From a virus: 41,866 nt of DNA. This document shows, piece by piece, positions 7,711 to 15,529 of the stretch. The first letter of the stretch is position 1. Each line of letters starts with the position of its first letter. The stretch is from positions 1-41,866 of IMG/VR virus record IMGVR_UViG_3300028388_002806; one strand, given 5' to 3'. Both the position numbers and the translations under genes were made by a program. The notes beneath the pieces are model-generated. The model worked only from the letters and a program-made list of their open reading frames with translations, was not told the DNA's origin and searched no databases.

Positions 7711-9130
7711 AAACTCAATCAGAGAAATAATGGCATCAGCCTATATCACTGAAGATGAAACTAAGGACAGAGGTGAGTTAATGATAGGAAACTATCAAAC
7801 TCGTCACTTCGATATGTGTCCATCAGCTACAAAGCTGTATAAAAATATCGAGAACAAAGTTGATGATATGGACCTAGCCGTCCGTTCAGCTAAGTTACAA
7901 GACAACCTTTTCCGTCTTGAAAAAGAAGCTATTGATGATAACGAAGCTGATCAGGAAGTGGTCAATAGTGCTCAGAATCTAGCTGATCAAATAATGAAGA
8001 TGGCTAAGATGATGGGCATGGAAAAAGAACATGACTATATCTCGATGCACGTCGACAAGATCAAAGAAATTGCTGATTCTGATGACGATGATGATATGGA
8101 TGAACAAAAAGACAAGCCCCCATTTACACCAGATCCCAAAAGATCAGGTCCTCGCAAAGACAGATTTGGAAACGTAATCAAAACAAAAAATCTTCCAAAG
8201 CATCTGGCCAAGAAAGGCATGAGAGGCGAAGCTGTTGATCCTACAGATACCGGTGGTGAAGAAGAAATGAAGATGATGATGACTCAAGTCAATCAAATTC
8301 GTCATTACGTCGACGGCATCGAGAAGATGATCAAAGCTGATGGTGATATGGAAGAATGGGTACAGAACAAGCTCACTAAAGCTACAGATTACCTCAAATC
8401 AGTATATGGTTATAAGACTGGAAAAAGTGGAATGACAGAAGAAGCTAATCCTAAACTTCTCGCAGCTCTTAAGAAGAAGCTAAAGGATGAAGGCGGTGCA
8501 GCTGGTTTTGAGCCACTGAAAGATATTGCAAAGTCTATGGATGTAGATTTGACTCCAGCAATGCTGAAAGGTATGGATGGAATTAAGCAACACAGAGATG
8601 GAGACTACATCTTAGAGAATGTTGAGCTTGAAGAGGGCTTTGATGCAAAGAAAGCAACTATGGCTGCTAAAGAGATCAGAGACTACGCAAGAAAGAGCGG
8701 TGGGATTGATAAAAAAGACTTTATGAAAGCTGCCGATAACATTGAGGCAATTGCCAAAGCTAATTTGATGACAATGAGTACTGCTTTAGATAAATTTAAC
8801 AAACACTACAGACCTTTGGATACAAGTCCCCGTGAATACATTTTTAGTGTTCTAAGAAAGCATGGTATGATTGCTGAAGGAAAGACTCAACTTACTGAAC
8901 CTGCTGATTCTGTAGCTCAACAACAAGCTGCTGGTGCTGCATTATCTGCTAAACGTGGAGAAACTGATCCTTCTAAGCTCCAAGGTGCGTCAAAGCAAAT
9001 GTATGATACAATGACAACAAAAGAACTCGATAAGATTGCAAGTACTAAACATGATGATCTTCCAAAGAGAGTTCAGAAAGAGTCATATGTACAAAGACTT
9101 ATTAAAGAGCGGTTGTCTAAAAAATCATAA
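7694..9130 (+). CDS. Virion-associated conserved phage protein
   Basis: A 478-residue, highly charged and mostly helical protein. The N-terminal part (ELMIGNYQTRHFDMCPSA near residue 28) and the middle stretch (QVNQIRHYVDGIEKMIK, then AEDYL-like ATDYLKSVYGY) are patterns I recognise from large proteins in the structural modules of marine myoviruses, but I cannot assign a function. An acidic run DSDDDDDMDE lies near residue 133. Several methionine-rich helices follow. No catalytic motif is evident. It sits between the glycosyltransferase pair and other structural-type genes. A scaffold, core or injected protein would fit; that is inference from context. Confidence 0.65.
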   Translation: MSRSLENSIREIMASAYITEDETKDRGELMIGNYQTRHFDMCPSATKLYKNIENKVDDMDLAVRSAKLQDNLFRLEKEAIDDNEADQEVVNSAQNLADQIMKMAKMMGMEKEHDYISMHVDKIKEIADSDDDDDMDEQKDKPPFTPDPKRSGPRKDRFGNVIKTKNLPKHLAKKGMRGEAVDPTDTGGEEEMKMMMTQVNQIRHYVDGIEKMIKADGDMEEWVQNKLTKATDYLKSVYGYKTGKSGMTEEANPKLLAALKKKLKDEGGAAGFEPLKDIAKSMDVDLTPAMLKGMDGIKQHRDGDYILENVELEEGFDAKKATMAAKEIRDYARKSGGIDKKDFMKAADNIEAIAKANLMTMSTALDKFNKHYRPLDTSPREYIFSVLRKHGMIAEGKTQLTEPADSVAQQQAAGAALSAKRGETDPSKLQGASKQMYDTMTTKELDKIASTKHDDLPKRVQKESYVQRLIKERLSKKS

Positions 9131-9133
9131 ATA
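9126..9133 (+). promoter_or_regulatory. Late-promoter-like CATAAATA
   Basis: One mismatch from TATAAATA. It overlaps the stop of the 478-residue gene and lies 24 bases ahead of the GTG start at 9157. Position and spacing are suitable for a late promoter, but the first base differs from consensus. Confidence 0.4.
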
Positions 9134-9156
9134 TAATAAAACTATAGGAGTTTATT

Positions 9157-9768
9157 GTGGACCTTCACAAGAGATTAGGGATTTCAGACAGCCTGCTTGA
9201 TGCTGTGAAATCTATTACAGAAAAGAAGAAGATGGATCCTGTTGATCCTAAAGCGAATCAGAAAGATTTTGATGATCGCAAGGATAAGGACATCGACAAT
9301 GATGGTGATGTAGATAAGACTGACAAGTATCTTCATAGACGCCGTAAAGCAGTGACTAAAGCTGTTAAAGGTGAAAAAAAGAATGGTAAAAAGGATCAGG
9401 TTGAAACAGAACCATCTTTGGATAACGAAGTAGGTGTAAACGAAGAGAAGAAAAAGATCTCTAAGAACTATGCCAAGATGTTGAAGTCTCAGGGTAAGTT
9501 TGATTCTTCTAAGTATGAAGTCGAATCTGCCACTGGAGTTGCTGATCAAGCTGTAGACAAGCATAACTGCGCTACTCATGTATATCACGAACAGTTTGGT
9601 GAAGGTCAGACAATCTTCTCTATGCATGCTGATCCAGACGAATACGGTTTGATTGAATGGTACGATGTGATGTTCGAACATGGTATTGAGAAGAGAGTAC
9701 CAACTTCTGAAATGAAAGTTAAAAAAGAATCATCACATATGAACCATAAAAAGAAAAAGGGAGAATAA
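9157..9768 (+). CDS. Virion-associated protein with EF-hand-like calcium loop
   Basis: The GTG start follows TAGGAG at 9145-9150. The 203-residue product has a DIDNDGDVDKTDKYLH segment near residue 46, an EF-hand or dockerin-like acidic loop, followed by a basic helix (RRRKAVTKAVKGEKK). The C-terminal half is a compact domain with HNCATHVYHEQFGEG, SMHADPDEYG and WYDVMFEHGIEK, a pattern I recall from marine phage structural proteins. Calcium binding is plausible from the loop. The gene is followed two bases later by another structural-type gene, suggesting one late operon. Exact position in the particle is unknown. Confidence 0.65.
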   Translation: MDLHKRLGISDSLLDAVKSITEKKKMDPVDPKANQKDFDDRKDKDIDNDGDVDKTDKYLHRRRKAVTKAVKGEKKNGKKDQVETEPSLDNEVGVNEEKKKISKNYAKMLKSQGKFDSSKYEVESATGVADQAVDKHNCATHVYHEQFGEGQTIFSMHADPDEYGLIEWYDVMFEHGIEKRVPTSEMKVKKESSHMNHKKKKGE

Positions 9769-9770
9769 AG

Positions 9771-10508
9771 ATGTCTGCATGGGGCAACAATGACGATGTC
9801 ACATCAGTAGGAACAGTTGACCTAAGTGGACTGACTGTTTCTAACTCTGCTGGTGTAGATACATTTTTTGCAAATAACTTGGCTGTAGGCCAGGTAATCA
9901 GAATCGTAGGGGCTGGTTCAGCTGTTATCTCTTCGATTACTGACGATACAACACTCACTCTTGTTTCAAACACAGAGATTGATGTTGGTACTATTACAGG
10001 AGCTGAGTACACAGTTTCTGAAAAACCAAAAACAGTAGTTGATACTGAAACTAACATATTAGCAAATAACGTATTTGGTGTAGATACCACAGAAGCAACT
10101 CTTGGAATCGCTAGAGTTACAGAAATTACTATTGCTGCAGCTGGAACAGGTTATGTCAATAACGAAGTAGTAGTTGTATCTGGCGGTACCTCTACTGTAG
10201 CAGCTAACGCTACTGTAACTACTAATGACCAAGGCGTTCCAGCAAGTGTTGTGTTGGGTCAGGGTGGACGTTATTCAGTACTTCCGGATACTCCTGCTGC
10301 AACAACAGGTGGAAGTGGAAGTGATCTTACATTGAACCTTACGTTCTCTGAAACTGTAACTGCTAACGTAACTCATGCTGGCTGGGTTCACAGAATTCCA
10401 ACGTATACAGATGCTGATGGAAATGTGAGAAACAAGTCAGAGGTATTGGTTGCGATGTCAACTATTACCAGTGATGCAGATGATGATGCTGAATATCCAG
10501 AAGCATAA
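9771..10508 (+). CDS. Virion structural protein, beta-rich
   Basis: A 245-residue protein rich in Thr, Val, Ser and Gly with almost no long helices. It starts MSAWGNNDD and ends with VTHAGWVHRIP, then VRNKSEVLVAMSTITSDADDD. That start and end are shared, as I know the family, with small beta-rich structural proteins of T4-like cyanophages and other marine myoviruses. A central repeat-like part (GTGYVNNEVVVVSGG) resembles short fibre or decoration domains. It follows the EF-hand gene by two bases and precedes another fibre-like gene by ten. A role on the capsid surface, neck or tail is likely. Confidence 0.7.
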   Translation: MSAWGNNDDVTSVGTVDLSGLTVSNSAGVDTFFANNLAVGQVIRIVGAGSAVISSITDDTTLTLVSNTEIDVGTITGAEYTVSEKPKTVVDTETNILANNVFGVDTTEATLGIARVTEITIAAAGTGYVNNEVVVVSGGTSTVAANATVTTNDQGVPASVVLGQGGRYSVLPDTPAATTGGSGSDLTLNLTFSETVTANVTHAGWVHRIPTYTDADGNVRNKSEVLVAMSTITSDADDDAEYPEA

Positions 10509-10518
10509 GGAATAAATT

Positions 10519-10878
10519 ATGGCTGATAGAAAAGTATCAGAGCTACCTACACTGACTACTGCAGCCGGTGATGATATTCTCTATGTTGTTGATGCAGGAG
10601 GAGGCACTCCAGTCAGCAAGCAGATCTCACTCAATGACTTTTATGCTACAGTTCCAGCTAATACTACTTTTACTGGAACTGTTACTGCTTCAAGTACAGT
10701 GGATGTGAGTAATGGAATAGTCACACTTTCCACTCCTACAACTGTTTCTTCTAACAATGCAACAACCCAACTTGGTGCTGGAAGACAGGGTAGTATTTTT
10801 TGGGACGAAGACTTCTTATATGTTGCAGTTTCAAATACAGTAATCAAGAGGGTAGCATTAAGCGTATTCTCCCCATAA
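10519..10878 (+). CDS. Small structural protein, fibre-like
   Basis: A 119-residue protein. The first 50 residues (KVSELPTLTTAAGDDILYVVD, then PVSKQISLNDFYATV) match the short adaptor module found at the start of many phage tail-fibre and decoration proteins. A Thr/Ser-rich beta stretch and a terminal FWDEDFLYVAVSNTVIKRV strand pair follow, the latter also common in phage fibre tips. Its small size suggests a decoration protein or a stand-alone fibre domain rather than a complete host-recognition fibre. Confidence 0.65.
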   Translation: MADRKVSELPTLTTAAGDDILYVVDAGGGTPVSKQISLNDFYATVPANTTFTGTVTASSTVDVSNGIVTLSTPTTVSSNNATTQLGAGRQGSIFWDEDFLYVAVSNTVIKRVALSVFSP

Positions 10879-10893
10879 GGTAAAAAAATAATA

Positions 10894-11280
10894 ATGACAC
10901 TTGATGAAGGGAACTTTTCGTTATTTGCTGCAAAATATTATGAAAATAACAATTGCACAGATATTCTTGAATTTCATGATGACTTAAATAGAATAAAATA
11001 TATAAAAAGACTACTTAAGGTTTATCGTGAAACTGGTGAGTTGAAAGAAAGATTGATCCTTAATCATTTGATTACTCTTTATAATGTTTTTTATCATGAG
11101 GCTTGCACAAAGATGATTGTGTTCAAGTTGTATGAAGATATTCACGTTATAAAGTCTTTTTTACAATACTTAAACTTTTGGCCAGAAAAAATAGAGGGGT
11201 TGGGACTAGCGAATCTTACAATACATGATGATGAAATAGAAAGTGATTCATTTGTCGATTCAATCCTAGAAAAGATATGA
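10894..11280 (+). CDS. Conserved phage protein of unknown function
   Basis: A 128-residue, mostly helical protein with Tyr/Phe- and Leu-rich segments and an acidic tail (HDDEIESDSFVDSILEKI). It has one cysteine pair separated by about 70 residues, and no metal site or membrane segment. The C-terminal motif of a short acidic helix resembles docking tails of phage assembly factors, but this is only impression. It overlaps the next gene by four bases (ATGA) and so is translated with the structural operon. I do not recognise a specific function. Confidence 0.6.
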   Translation: MTLDEGNFSLFAAKYYENNNCTDILEFHDDLNRIKYIKRLLKVYRETGELKERLILNHLITLYNVFYHEACTKMIVFKLYEDIHVIKSFLQYLNFWPEKIEGLGLANLTIHDDEIESDSFVDSILEKI

Positions 11281-11834
11281 GCCAAGCAGTAGATTTATTT
11301 GTCCTTTATAAGCTGATCAGAGCAATTAGTACTCCGTTCGATGAAACTGATGCTTATGAACTTGGTCTGATTGATGATAAAGGTAAACTTCTTAAAAAGC
11401 CCCGTACCAGTGAAGAGAAGGATGCATATGGTCCTTTTGATCGAGTTGTCTTTAACATTAAGAGAATTTTGCAGAGGGTAGGACTGGATAGAAGATATGC
11501 AACCTATGCCGGTGCTCTTGCATTGATGAAAGAAAATGCTAAGGACATGTCAATATCTGAACTCGAGAGTTTAGTTCTTCAAGAATATGCTTATGTACAA
11601 AAAAACTCGAACAAAACTTTCAAACAACTTAAAGACGAAGTTACTGCTACTGGTCCTGCTATCGCTGGCACTGGCGATGATCCTGTTCATTGGGGAAAGC
11701 CTAAAGGACAGAGAGGTCGCCCGAGAGCAATTGGAAGATCTATCAGCGGAACACAATTCCTTAGAAGAAAGAAACGTAACAGTGCCAACACAGTGAGCAG
11801 CTCATATCCTCGTAACGCAGGGAAGGTGGAATAA
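11277..11834 (+). CDS. Conserved T4-like marine phage structural-module protein
   Basis: A 185-residue protein starting SQAVDLFVLYKLIRAISTPFDETDAYELGLIDDKGK, in which a helix followed by TPF-x-TDA-x-LG-x-ID-x-G-K is a pattern I know from T4-like marine phages, always of unknown function. The next part (YGPFDRVVFNIKRILQRVG) continues it. The C-terminal 60 residues are basic and Gly/Arg/Ser-rich (GKPKGQRGRPRAIGRS), likely disordered and perhaps nucleic acid or capsid binding. It overlaps both neighbours by one to four bases, showing translational coupling. Confidence 0.62.
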   Translation: MSQAVDLFVLYKLIRAISTPFDETDAYELGLIDDKGKLLKKPRTSEEKDAYGPFDRVVFNIKRILQRVGLDRRYATYAGALALMKENAKDMSISELESLVLQEYAYVQKNSNKTFKQLKDEVTATGPAIAGTGDDPVHWGKPKGQRGRPRAIGRSISGTQFLRRKKRNSANTVSSSYPRNAGKVE

Positions 11835-12559
11835 TGTCGTATCTAAAATATGTTAATGATGAAAAGTTAAACGTTGCAAGAGGTCTTGTAAGAGATGCTG
11901 AAGTTCGTAACATATTTGGTTTTAATACTCAACTAGGTACAACATATAGACCACTGTGGGAAAGAACTTCTAGCTATACCTATCCAACCTCTAACACAGT
12001 AATGGGTATTAAGAGCACAGAGAATGAAGATAGTGTTACAGTGAGAGTAGTGGGATTAGACTCTAACTATGATATTATTTCTGAAAATGTATCAGTTAAT
12101 GGATCATCTAATACAGCACTGACAACCCCATTCTTTAGAATAAATGATATGATTACTATTGCAGGTAACAATACTGCTAATGGTACAATTACTCTGACGG
12201 GTGGATCTACAGTATATGGACAAATAAACCCAAACACTGGAAGAAATCAAGCATCTATCTTTACAGTACCTCGAGGATATAAATTTTATCTTAACAGATT
12301 ATCTGCTTTTTGTGCAACAGCTGCTATTAATAACAGAACACTATTCTTTAGAAATCGTGTAGTTACACCAGAGGGTATTGAATTTAATGTAGCTGAAACT
12401 ACATTTTTAGAACAAATGATTATCGATAGACAATATCCTTTTGTATATGATGAAAAGTATGATATTCAATTTCAAGGTAAAGCTAGTGCCGGTACTCAGG
12501 AATATGGTATATTTGGGGAAGGCGTACTCATCAACGAAAGCGGTATTGGCTTACGATGA
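11834..12559 (+). CDS. Virion structural protein, beta-rich
   Basis: A 241-residue protein beginning YLKYVNDEKLNVARGLV. It is rich in beta-strand residues, with few lysines in the middle and an array of Asn/Thr turns (SVNGSSNTALTTPFF, GNNTANGTITLTGG). The C-terminal half (FTVPRGYKFYLNRLSAFC, FEGKASAGTQ-like FQGKASAGTQEYG) looks like a jelly-roll or collar domain. Its start shares one base with the upstream stop, and its stop overlaps the next start by four. No enzyme motif is seen. A neck, tail or fibre component is likely. Confidence 0.65.
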   Translation: MSYLKYVNDEKLNVARGLVRDAEVRNIFGFNTQLGTTYRPLWERTSSYTYPTSNTVMGIKSTENEDSVTVRVVGLDSNYDIISENVSVNGSSNTALTTPFFRINDMITIAGNNTANGTITLTGGSTVYGQINPNTGRNQASIFTVPRGYKFYLNRLSAFCATAAINNRTLFFRNRVVTPEGIEFNVAETTFLEQMIIDRQYPFVYDEKYDIQFQGKASAGTQEYGIFGEGVLINESGIGLR

Positions 12560-12834
12560 AAGAAGATTTTACTCAACCTGCTAAGCCAGGTTCGAGACCA
12601 GGCTCTATTAAGAGAAAAGCTGCTTCTTACTTAGGTAAGGGTGCAGGTGATAAATTAACTAAAAGTGATGCGAATAAACTTATTGCTATTGCTAGACGAT
12701 TGAAGAGTAAGGGAGGCGCAGATAAGAAGCGGGGTATTCAGCTTCAGCGCCAGGCTAACTTTATCAAAAATATGGTGGTAGACGATGTACAAAGGGCATC
12801 ACTTCGCGCAAGTCGCAAAGGCAGCGTATCTTGA
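12556..12834 (+). CDS. Small basic phage protein (structural module)
   Basis: A 92-residue protein with a strongly basic composition. The start KPGSRPGSIKRKAASYLG and the later LIAIARRLKSKG helix are reminiscent of small conserved proteins in T4-like marine phage structural clusters. Its 3' end overlaps the lipase gene by 50 bases, which ties expression of the lysis region to the end of the structural operon. Function is unknown; nucleic acid or capsid-interior binding would suit the charge. Confidence 0.6.
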   Translation: MKEDFTQPAKPGSRPGSIKRKAASYLGKGAGDKLTKSDANKLIAIARRLKSKGGADKKRGIQLQRQANFIKNMVVDDVQRASLRASRKGSVS

Positions 12835-13489
12835 AGATACTCCTGCAAGGTTTAAAGAGTTAGGGTATACATCTTGTAAGTTTTATGACAACAATGGTGC
12901 TGAAGCATATGTTGCATGGAATAGCAAACAAATAACAATCGCATTCAGAGGCACCGAGCCAACAGAATTTAGCGATATCAAAGCAGATCTCAACGCATTA
13001 CATTTTCACGGGTATCACAAAGGGTTCTATACTGAATACCTGAAGAACGCCGATACAATCTTAGAACAAGTTATTTCACTTCTGAAAAGAAAGGAGAGAC
13101 CAATCTATGTGTGTGGACACTCGCTCGGTGGTGCTATTGCAACTGTCTTCGCTGATATTAATGATGATATTGTAGAAGAGGTATATACATTTGGAGCTCC
13201 AAGAGCACTTACTTGGAGACGTGCAAAGGAATTCAAAGCAAAGCATATTCGTTATCGTAATAATAACGACATTGTACCAACAGTACCATTCTGGTTTATG
13301 GGCTTTGGTCACACTGGAGAACTTCGTTACATTAACTTCTACGGAAATGTCAGGAAACTCACTCCTTGGCAAAAGTTAAAAGATCAGTGGAGAGGTCGTA
13401 TTGACTCATGGAAGCAAGGAAAGCCATTCGATGGTATTAGCGATCATGATATCAGTGCTTACATTGCTCACCTAGAGGATGGAAAATGA
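12785..13489 (+). CDS. Class 3 lipase / alpha-beta hydrolase
   Basis: A 234-residue cytoplasmic-type protein with a lipase class 3 (Fungal_trans/Lipase_3) core. The nucleophile elbow is GHSLGG with Ser at 113. A FGAPRALTW strand follows, then RNNNDIVPTVPF carries the likely catalytic Asp, and SDHDISAYI near the C-terminus supplies the likely His. The N-terminal IAFRGTEP forms the oxyanion loop typical of the family. The enzyme should cleave acyl esters of glycerides or phospholipids. It has no signal peptide and lies directly before a membrane protein, endolysin and spanins, so a role in breaking the outer membrane at lysis is attractive. Confidence 0.85.
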   Translation: MYKGHHFAQVAKAAYLEDTPARFKELGYTSCKFYDNNGAEAYVAWNSKQITIAFRGTEPTEFSDIKADLNALHFHGYHKGFYTEYLKNADTILEQVISLLKRKERPIYVCGHSLGGAIATVFADINDDIVEEVYTFGAPRALTWRRAKEFKAKHIRYRNNNDIVPTVPFWFMGFGHTGELRYINFYGNVRKLTPWQKLKDQWRGRIDSWKQGKPFDGISDHDISAYIAHLEDGK

Positions 13490-13767
13490 TCGAAAGACTG
13501 TTTGACGATACTTTATGGATATATACTGCTATACTAGGATCATTAGCAGGTGCAGCGTTCCTTGCTTATTTCAAGGAAACAAAAGCAGGTCTTTGGTGTT
13601 ATGCAAAGCTAGACCAAACTCTAGACTTCTTAGTAGCTAGATATGGGTGGACTTGGTTAGAACAACCTACCGATGCGTGGAGAAAAAAGTATCCTCACGT
13701 AACTAAAAAAATAGACGAACTCGAAAACAGAATTGCTATATTGGAGGCAAAGAATGCAACTAAGTAA
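13486..13767 (+). CDS. Small membrane protein with C-terminal coiled coil (lysis region)
   Basis: A 93-residue protein with one clear membrane segment at about residues 10-28 (YTAILGSLAGAAFLAYF). A Trp-rich amphipathic stretch follows, and the last 25 residues (KKIDELENRIAILEAK) form a heptad-like coiled coil. The start overlaps the lipase stop by four bases (ATGA), and the 3' end overlaps the endolysin start by 14. Position between lipase and endolysin suggests a holin, holin partner or lysis regulator. Sequence alone does not settle which. Confidence 0.65.
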   Translation: MIERLFDDTLWIYTAILGSLAGAAFLAYFKETKAGLWCYAKLDQTLDFLVARYGWTWLEQPTDAWRKKYPHVTKKIDELENRIAILEAKNATK

Positions 13768-14218
13768 AAACTTTTCAATGGCCGAATTTACAAAGTCACA
13801 GACTGCAGAGCGTAAAGGTATTGACAACACTCCACAGGGAGAGCATCTCGAAGCAGCTAAGGCTTTGTTTGAAAATGTTGTTCAACCGGTCCGTGACCAG
13901 TTTGGACCAACTGTAATCAACTCTGGTTATCGTTCACCTGAGCTTAACGAAGCAGTTGGTGGCTCTTCTCGTTCACAGCACTGTAAAGGTGAAGCGGCTG
14001 ACATCGAAGTACCAGGAACTCCTAATGCAGAGCTTGCAGAGTGGATTCGTGATAACTTAGAGTTCGATCAGTTGATCCTTGAGTTCTATACTCCTGGTAT
14101 TCCAGATTCAGGTTGGGTTCATGTATCTTACAAAGCAGATGGATCAAACCGTAGATCTATCCTCACTGCTACACGTGTAGACGGTAAGACACAATACTCT
14201 GAGGGGATCAACGCATAA
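13754..14218 (+). CDS. Endolysin, M15 family peptidase
   Basis: A 154-residue peptidase of the M15 (D-Ala-D-Ala / L-Ala-D-Glu carboxypeptidase-like) family. The ATG at 13754 is chosen because GGAGG lies about seven bases upstream. Zinc ligands are visible: His76 and Asp83 in SQHCKGEAADIE, and a later His123 in GWVHVSY. INSGYRSPELN is the typical preceding loop. It cleaves peptidoglycan cross-bridge peptides. There is no signal peptide, so it needs a holin to reach the wall. The stop shares one base with the following small membrane gene. Confidence 0.9.
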   Translation: MQLSKNFSMAEFTKSQTAERKGIDNTPQGEHLEAAKALFENVVQPVRDQFGPTVINSGYRSPELNEAVGGSSRSQHCKGEAADIEVPGTPNAELAEWIRDNLEFDQLILEFYTPGIPDSGWVHVSYKADGSNRRSILTATRVDGKTQYSEGINA

Positions 14219-14319
14219 TGTTTATGACATTAGGTTTTATTGTTGGATTTGCCGCTGGCTGGATTATTCGTTGGAAGCTAGACGGTATTATTGATTTTGC
14301 AAAAAGGTTTAAGAAGTAA
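14218..14319 (+). CDS. 33-residue membrane protein in lysis region
   Basis: ATG at 14218 overlaps the endolysin stop by one base, and the TAA shares its last base with the ATG of the i-spanin gene, so the frame is bracketed by two stop-start overlaps. The product, starting MFMTLGFIVGFAAGWIIRW, has a single hydrophobic segment followed by a basic tail (FAKRFKK). This is the look of a small pinholin-like or lysis accessory peptide. Function is inferred only from place and shape. Confidence 0.6.
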   Translation: MFMTLGFIVGFAAGWIIRWKLDGIIDFAKRFKK

Positions 14320-14822
14320 TGGGAATGAAGTTGGCGGCCATTATGGCCGTCTTGATGTTTGCTATGGGTGGTGCGTTCTATTGGTACTACAATGATACTC
14401 AAGAACGCATCGGTGTATTGAGAGAGAATAATGCTAAACTTGAAACTGCAATTGCAATCAGTGAGGAGAGTATCAAAACTCTCCAAGCTGATATGGAAAG
14501 GTTTGCTGAATTGAATAAGCAGCTGACTGGACAATTACAGAAAGCAGAAGCATATGGAGATGATTTAAGATCTAAGCTCAGAGAGCATGATTTGACATCA
14601 TTGGCGATTACAAAGCCAAAATTATTAGAAGGTAAGATGAATGGTGCGACAGCAAATTTGTGGCGTGATATCGAAAAGGACACTGGTGGTGATGGGGATG
14701 CTCCTCTTCCTCAGTGGTTGCAGCCTGTTCCCGAGTCCGGAACCGGAAGTGCAGGTAGTGACGAAAATCGAGAAGACCCAAGTACCAGTAGTGGAAAGGC
14801 CGAAGCCAGTCCAGCTAGTTGA
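14319..14822 (+). CDS. i-spanin (Rz / T4 PseT.3-like)
   Basis: A 167-residue inner-membrane spanin. The N-terminal hydrophobic segment (about residues 5-22) is an uncleaved membrane anchor. A long periplasmic coiled coil (ENNAKLETAIAISEESIKTL and onward) follows. The stretch AITKPKLLEGKMNGATANLWRDIE resembles the conserved region of T4-type Rz proteins. The last 45 residues are Gly/Pro/Ser-rich because this region is also read in another frame as the o-spanin. It joins the outer-membrane partner to fuse the two membranes at the end of lysis. Confidence 0.85.
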   Translation: MGMKLAAIMAVLMFAMGGAFYWYYNDTQERIGVLRENNAKLETAIAISEESIKTLQADMERFAELNKQLTGQLQKAEAYGDDLRSKLREHDLTSLAITKPKLLEGKMNGATANLWRDIEKDTGGDGDAPLPQWLQPVPESGTGSAGSDENREDPSTSSGKAEASPAS

Positions 14823-15066
14823 TACTAAGATATACGTAGTAAATCAAGAAAACCTTGAACAGTTTATTGTTGAGTTCAAGGAACAACACGGTGAACTAGC
14901 ATTTGTTGGTTTATCGATCAGAGACTATGAAAACTTGGCATTGAATATTGCTGATATTAGACGTTATGTCAATCAGCAAAAAGAAATTATTTTATATTAT
15001 GAACAAGCGTTAACTCCTGAGGCTAACAAGGATGATGTCACAGTTAGCGAAACCGAGTTAAAATAA
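14641..15066 (+). CDS. o-spanin lipoprotein (Rz1 / T4 PseT.2-like)
   Basis: A 141-residue lipoprotein starting inside the i-spanin gene in the +1 frame and running past its end, with 182 bases shared. The signal peptide ends in a LFLSGC lipobox, so Cys near residue 27 should be lipidated and anchored in the outer membrane. A Pro-rich PVVERPKPVQLVD linker follows, then a long charged helix. The ATG at 14641 has AAGGT about seven bases upstream; later ATGs inside the signal sequence are also possible. The overlapping Rz/Rz1 layout is the classical sign of two-component spanins. Confidence 0.87.
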   Translation: MVRQQICGVISKRTLVVMGMLLFLSGCSLFPSPEPEVQVVTKIEKTQVPVVERPKPVQLVDTKIYVVNQENLEQFIVEFKEQHGELAFVGLSIRDYENLALNIADIRRYVNQQKEIILYYEQALTPEANKDDVTVSETELK

Positions 15067-15093
15067 ATAGATGTAAATGATTGTTTTTTATTA

Positions 15094-15122
15094 TTGTACT
15101 TTGAGTTTGTTACAGATATAAT
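15094..15122 (+). promoter_or_regulatory. Sigma70-type promoter
   Basis: TTGTAC, 17 bases, then TATAAT. It lies in the only gap of the lysis region, ahead of the EF-hand membrane gene at 15138. An AAGGAT ribosome site follows at about 15126. The match to host vegetative consensus is strong, so the downstream pair may be expressed early or independently. Confidence 0.7.
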
Positions 15123-15137
15123 AATAAGGATAATCAA

Positions 15138-15527
15138 ATGGCAGATAAAGAACAGAAGGTCCTTGAAAGCGGATCTATCTTTGAATACTTAGATACAGAC
15201 GGTGATGGTATCATCACTGATGAAGAAATGGCTAGAGCAAAAGAGATTGCAGAGTTTGAACATAGAAGAGCGATGCAAGAAAATGAAGATAAGAAAGAAG
15301 ATCAAATTCGTGCGATGGCATGGTTTGCTCTGTGGGGAATGTTATTGTACCCTGTCCTTATCCTTCTGACTTCTTTGTTCGGAGTTGATAAAGCAGCGCA
15401 GATTATTGGTGACATTGCTCCAACATACTTTGTTGCTATCGCTGGTTTGGTTGCTGCATTCTTTGGTGCACAGGCTTACTCAAAAGGTAAGAGTGGTTCA
15501 TCTGGAACATCTGGACCACCAGCTTAA
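15138..15527 (+). CDS. EF-hand membrane protein, possible holin
   Basis: A 129-residue protein. Residues 17-29 hold a textbook EF-hand loop (YLDTDGDGIITDEEM), then a charged helix, then two hydrophobic segments at about 61-80 and 96-118. The tail is Gly/Ser-rich. This layout, a calcium-binding domain in front of two membrane helices, is known to me from marine phages, where it is often called a putative holin. It has its own sigma70 promoter and is three bases from a tail-anchored coiled-coil protein. Calcium sensing in lysis timing is an open possibility. Confidence 0.68.
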   Translation: MADKEQKVLESGSIFEYLDTDGDGIITDEEMARAKEIAEFEHRRAMQENEDKKEDQIRAMAWFALWGMLLYPVLILLTSLFGVDKAAQIIGDIAPTYFVAIAGLVAAFFGAQAYSKGKSGSSGTSGPPA

Positions 15528-15529
15528 CA

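Noticed and set aside
9184-9681. 165-codon open frame on the minus strand
   Set aside because: It lies wholly opposite the EF-hand structural gene, has low-complexity hydrophobic content, no ribosome site, and no other minus-strand gene exists nearby.
15060-15070. AAATAAATA as a late promoter
   Set aside because: More than one mismatch to TATAAATA at this place, and a much better sigma70 promoter follows at 15094.
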